From Hirundichthys speculiger (lineage: Eukaryota; Chordata; Actinopteri; Beloniformes; Exocoetidae), in assembly GCA_018398805.1 (NCBI GenBank), contig JAGFBZ010002379.1, positions 558,001 to 622,000 of the forward strand: a stretch of DNA of 64,000 nt, written 5' to 3'. The first letter of the stretch is position 1. The number at the start of each line of letters is the position of its first letter. The position numbers were made by a program, and so were the translations under genes. The notes below the pieces were generated by a model. It saw nothing but the letters and a program-made list of their open reading frames with translations, had not been told where the DNA came from and ran no database searches. This document shows positions 61,324 to 64,000 of the stretch, piece by piece.

Positions 61324-64000
61324 GTATGAGACAAAATGTCCCAAATATTATACAATTTGCACAACGCATGTAAGAAATTGGGGTCAAATACGTGGACACA
61401 TTTAGCAGAACATCAAATACAGGGTGAAGGGCCTTGAAAAATATGTGTTGAGCAAATGTAAACTGTGTGTGTCCTCCTAGAATTGTTGTTCTTTGTCTTG
61501 AGGTATCATATCACAATGTGTTGTAGAATATGAACTTATTCAACATTTTTTAGATAAAAGCTGAAAAGCAGGTTTCACAGCTTTTTGTATTCATGCTTGA
61601 CTCCTAAATCATAGGTGTGGCAGCTCATAAAGGTGCAGTCATCTTCGTCTGAGTAGGAATAGACGAAATGATTTGCAGGGGATGTAGAGCCAGCTGAATG
61701 ATACTGAGGACATCAGGATGTCCCTGTACCAGCGCTGTTTCTAGTCACCTTGGGGGCCCTCCCGGCCCAAAAACACCAAGAAAATCATTCAATCCAAAAA
61801 TCTTTTATTTTAAATAACAGAAGTGCACAATAATATATTTGATTAATGTGACATTGCAGAAAATCCAAGGAGAAATATGATATCACCCTCTTCCAAATAC
61901 AAATCAGTTACTGGTTAGCTTACTGTTAATTACTGTTTAAATAAGCCAAGCTAAAGTGCAGTAAACATGTCATGTGCAGTTGTGCTTCCTGAGACTACAG
62001 ACTGGGACAAAGTGGCATCACAACCTTTTTTCTTTAATAATGTCAGCTTATACACCTTTGAACTTACCACCTTCCCTTTTTTTTTTTTCTTCATCTTCTT
62101 GTTCTTTTTTTTTCTTTTTGTGTGACCTGATGGATATGCTTGCTTCATTTTTCTTGTATCGAGTTTGAAGCACCGCAGAAAGCCGGCCACGGGCAGTCGG
62201 GGGCCCCATTAAGGGGGTTCCAAACGTGTCGCTGCAGTGTCTATGGAGGTTTCAGGTTGTGTCATTGATATGGATCGATAATGGCTGTGTCTCAGGGGTC
62301 CCTTAACACACGAGGCAGTGACAGCTAGTGGGGGCCCTATGCGAGGGGGTTTTCAACATATCGTCGTTGCAGTGTCTAAAGCAGTTCAGTCATTTTGTCA
62401 TTGACAAAAGTACCAATGTCACCGCTGTCCTGGGGCCCCTTCCAGCTCGGGGCCCTAGGCAATTGCCTAGTATGCCTACCCCGTTGCGGCGTCTCTGCCC
62501 TGTACACATGATGGAGACGCTAAGCTTAACACAGCTGTGATTTAAATGTATGTAGCACAGTTCATTCAGTGCAGTTCAGTATGATGAATAGTCTCATGAC
62601 TACACAGTGGCTGGCAACTATTTTTATGCAATAGAGGTGGAAACTTGAATAAGAGTATATAGCTTCCCATTTCAAAGATCTCATTTTTCAAAGGGAAAGG
62701 AAAAAACATATTGAATTAAAACATTTCCCAGCTGAACCCAGATCATCATCATAGGTGTGCCGGTCTAACGAATGCCCGACAAGCTCTAAATCATCAGATA
62801 AAATTCATCCTTCAGGTTTTGTGTGGCTGTTCCTCTGGCACGTGACACGAGCTGCTCGTTGCCCACTGGGAACCTTTCATACAACAAGGTCACCTGTGCT
62901 TGCAGGCGGGGTTTGGTCGAGCTACACGACACCGGTGCCTTTGTGCTGCCTGCACAGGCACACACAAGCTGTATACATAGACGCTCGAGCAAATGCGCTT
63001 TGTTTTGTGATGTTGGCTTTGAACTGCAAAGTTACATATCGCCTCCAGTCAGGGCTTCAGTGGCTTTGTCGAGTGGGAGAAAAAAAAAAAACAACAAAAA
63101 AAAAAAATTGAATGTAGTGATTTGCATCAAAGCTTGCTCTGCTTTCTTTCTCCTTTCTTTGTGCTTCTTTGTTCAGCTCTTTTTCTTCTCTGGGAAATTT
63201 AAAATGAATTGCGTTGAAATTGTGCTGGACTTGTTCTGCACGTTTGACTACCGCAGCTCAACTGGTGGTTTGAAATGAAACATTTGAGTGGGAACTGTTG
63301 CATTTCTAGGTCTTTTTGGAGCTTTGCCCCCCTTTTCTTACATCACCATCCTTAACCATGCTTCCCTCTCCCCCTTGCACATTCAGCTCATGCAACATTT
63401 TTATATGCACATTTCCTTAAGTATTAAGACTTTTATTTAGAACCTAGAATTAAAAAAAAAATATCAACGGAAAAGAGTTAGCCATTCATATTCTCAAGAA
63501 ATTAGATGAGTAGAAGTGAGGATTTTGTTATGTTGCTTTGGGTGGCCACTCTTGATTAATGTCCACCCTGTCCTTTTCCTCCATTTTTGTCTCGCTCCAT
63601 CAGGACCCAGAGGTCAGTTAAATGGGTAGTGAGAGAAATGGAGGAGGTGACATTTAGCTCTGAGATAACAATGCCCAAAGTAGGCTAGCAAAACACTGAA
63701 CAGAGCTCAGGATCTGCACTTAATAACCCGTTACTGCCTCTGCGCTGCAGACCACCCAGCGCCTGGACTGCCACATTTGCGTGGCAGGACTGAAAAGTCT
63801 TCTCCAGCGTGCATTTAGCCTTTCCTCACTCTTCTAACAGCAGTTCCAGTGAGTGCATTGAGGATGGATTGCACTGATTGTGCTTGTTTCCATGAATAGG
63901 GCTTTTAACTTAACATTTAACCTATTGAGAAAAGAAAACTATAGCACATGCAGCATCGGCCCATTTGTTATCAGCACTGTCCTCTCTCAGTTGTCCTGCA
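61324..64000 (+). other. plekhg1: plekhg1 intron, continues past window
   Basis: It begins GTATGAG. The next expected coding block of the DH domain (an E-D-Y-L continuation) is not found after any acceptor up to 64,000. It includes a repeat at 61,735-62,510, A-rich and T-rich tracts (62,070-62,120, 63,080-63,110) and no other recognisable exon. Confidence 0.75.
61735..62510. repeat. Dispersed repeat with GGGGCCCT motifs
   Basis: GC-rich 'ttgggggccctcccggccc' near the left and three similar 'gggggcccca/ctat' and 'ggggccctaggc' blocks to the right (about 62,196, 62,331, 62,450) define a family-like pattern. At 62,455-62,470 CTAGGCAATTGCCTAG is a perfect 16-bp palindrome, familiar from fish repeats. 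Two internal half-units share 'gtcgctgcagtgtct' / 'gtcgttgcagtgtct' (62,228 and 62,362), so it contains a diverged tandem duplication of about 134 bp. Class is unknown. Confidence 0.5.

Noticed and set aside
63750..63838. Next plekhg1 exon after an AG at about 63,750
   Set aside because: The frame (TTQRLDCHICVAGLKS...) does not resemble the DH-domain continuation expected after SIVE and stops after 29 codons.

Overview
The window looks like nuclear DNA from a teleost fish. It is AT-rich, almost gene-free and intron-dense, with many (GT/CA)n microsatellites and poly-T tracts. It carries a typical fish set of decayed repeats: several Tc1/mariner relics, LINE reverse-transcriptase tails, a tRNA-derived SINE, LTRs and a hAT-like MITE. 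The one protein-coding gene I recognise has vertebrate orthologues. I cannot name the species; a spiny-rayed (percomorph) fish is a guess from the repeat types.

Layout. 1-41.2 kb: no protein-coding gene is recognised. This is repeat-rich intergenic or upstream DNA. Main landmarks are a solo LTR with an intact 5-bp target duplication (7,585-8,053), a Tc1 relic fused to a LINE relic (13.4-14.2 kb), a 1.17-kb minisatellite of 19-bp units (16,079-17,250), a minus-strand LINE relic (22.1-22.4 kb), two Tc1 relics (23.2-25.3 kb), a 269-bp MITE with perfect 15-bp inverted repeats (27,157-27,425), a Tc1 relic interrupted by an LTR with a tRNA-Pro-like primer-binding site (31.6-33.3 kb), a foldback repeat (35.7-36.2 kb) and another Tc1 relic (38.7-39.0 kb). 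Three CpG-rich islets (about 12.8, 15.0 and 25.6 kb) could be unrecognised promoters.

41.2-64 kb: the 5' part of plekhg1 (Pleckstrin homology and RhoGEF domain-containing G1), plus strand. The sequence supports a distal promoter with a first exon ending at a strong donor (41,677/41,678), an intronic second promoter and first exon ending at another strong donor (50,582/50,583), and a shared 552-bp coding exon (60,772-61,323) that ends just inside the DH (RhoGEF) domain. The rest of the gene lies beyond the window.

How it fits together: the distal first exon joins the shared exon in frame (phase 0) and would give a longer N-terminus. The 50.5-kb exon joins out of frame, so its transcript would use the strong internal ATG at 60,922, which lines up with the N-terminus I remember for mammalian PLEKHG1. 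Promoter choice would therefore decide the N-terminus, with upstream ORFs on both leaders. This model is inference from splice sites and reading frame. No undescribed gene system was found; the most unusual signals are the minisatellite that is open in all three plus frames and the promoter-dependent plekhg1 N-terminus.
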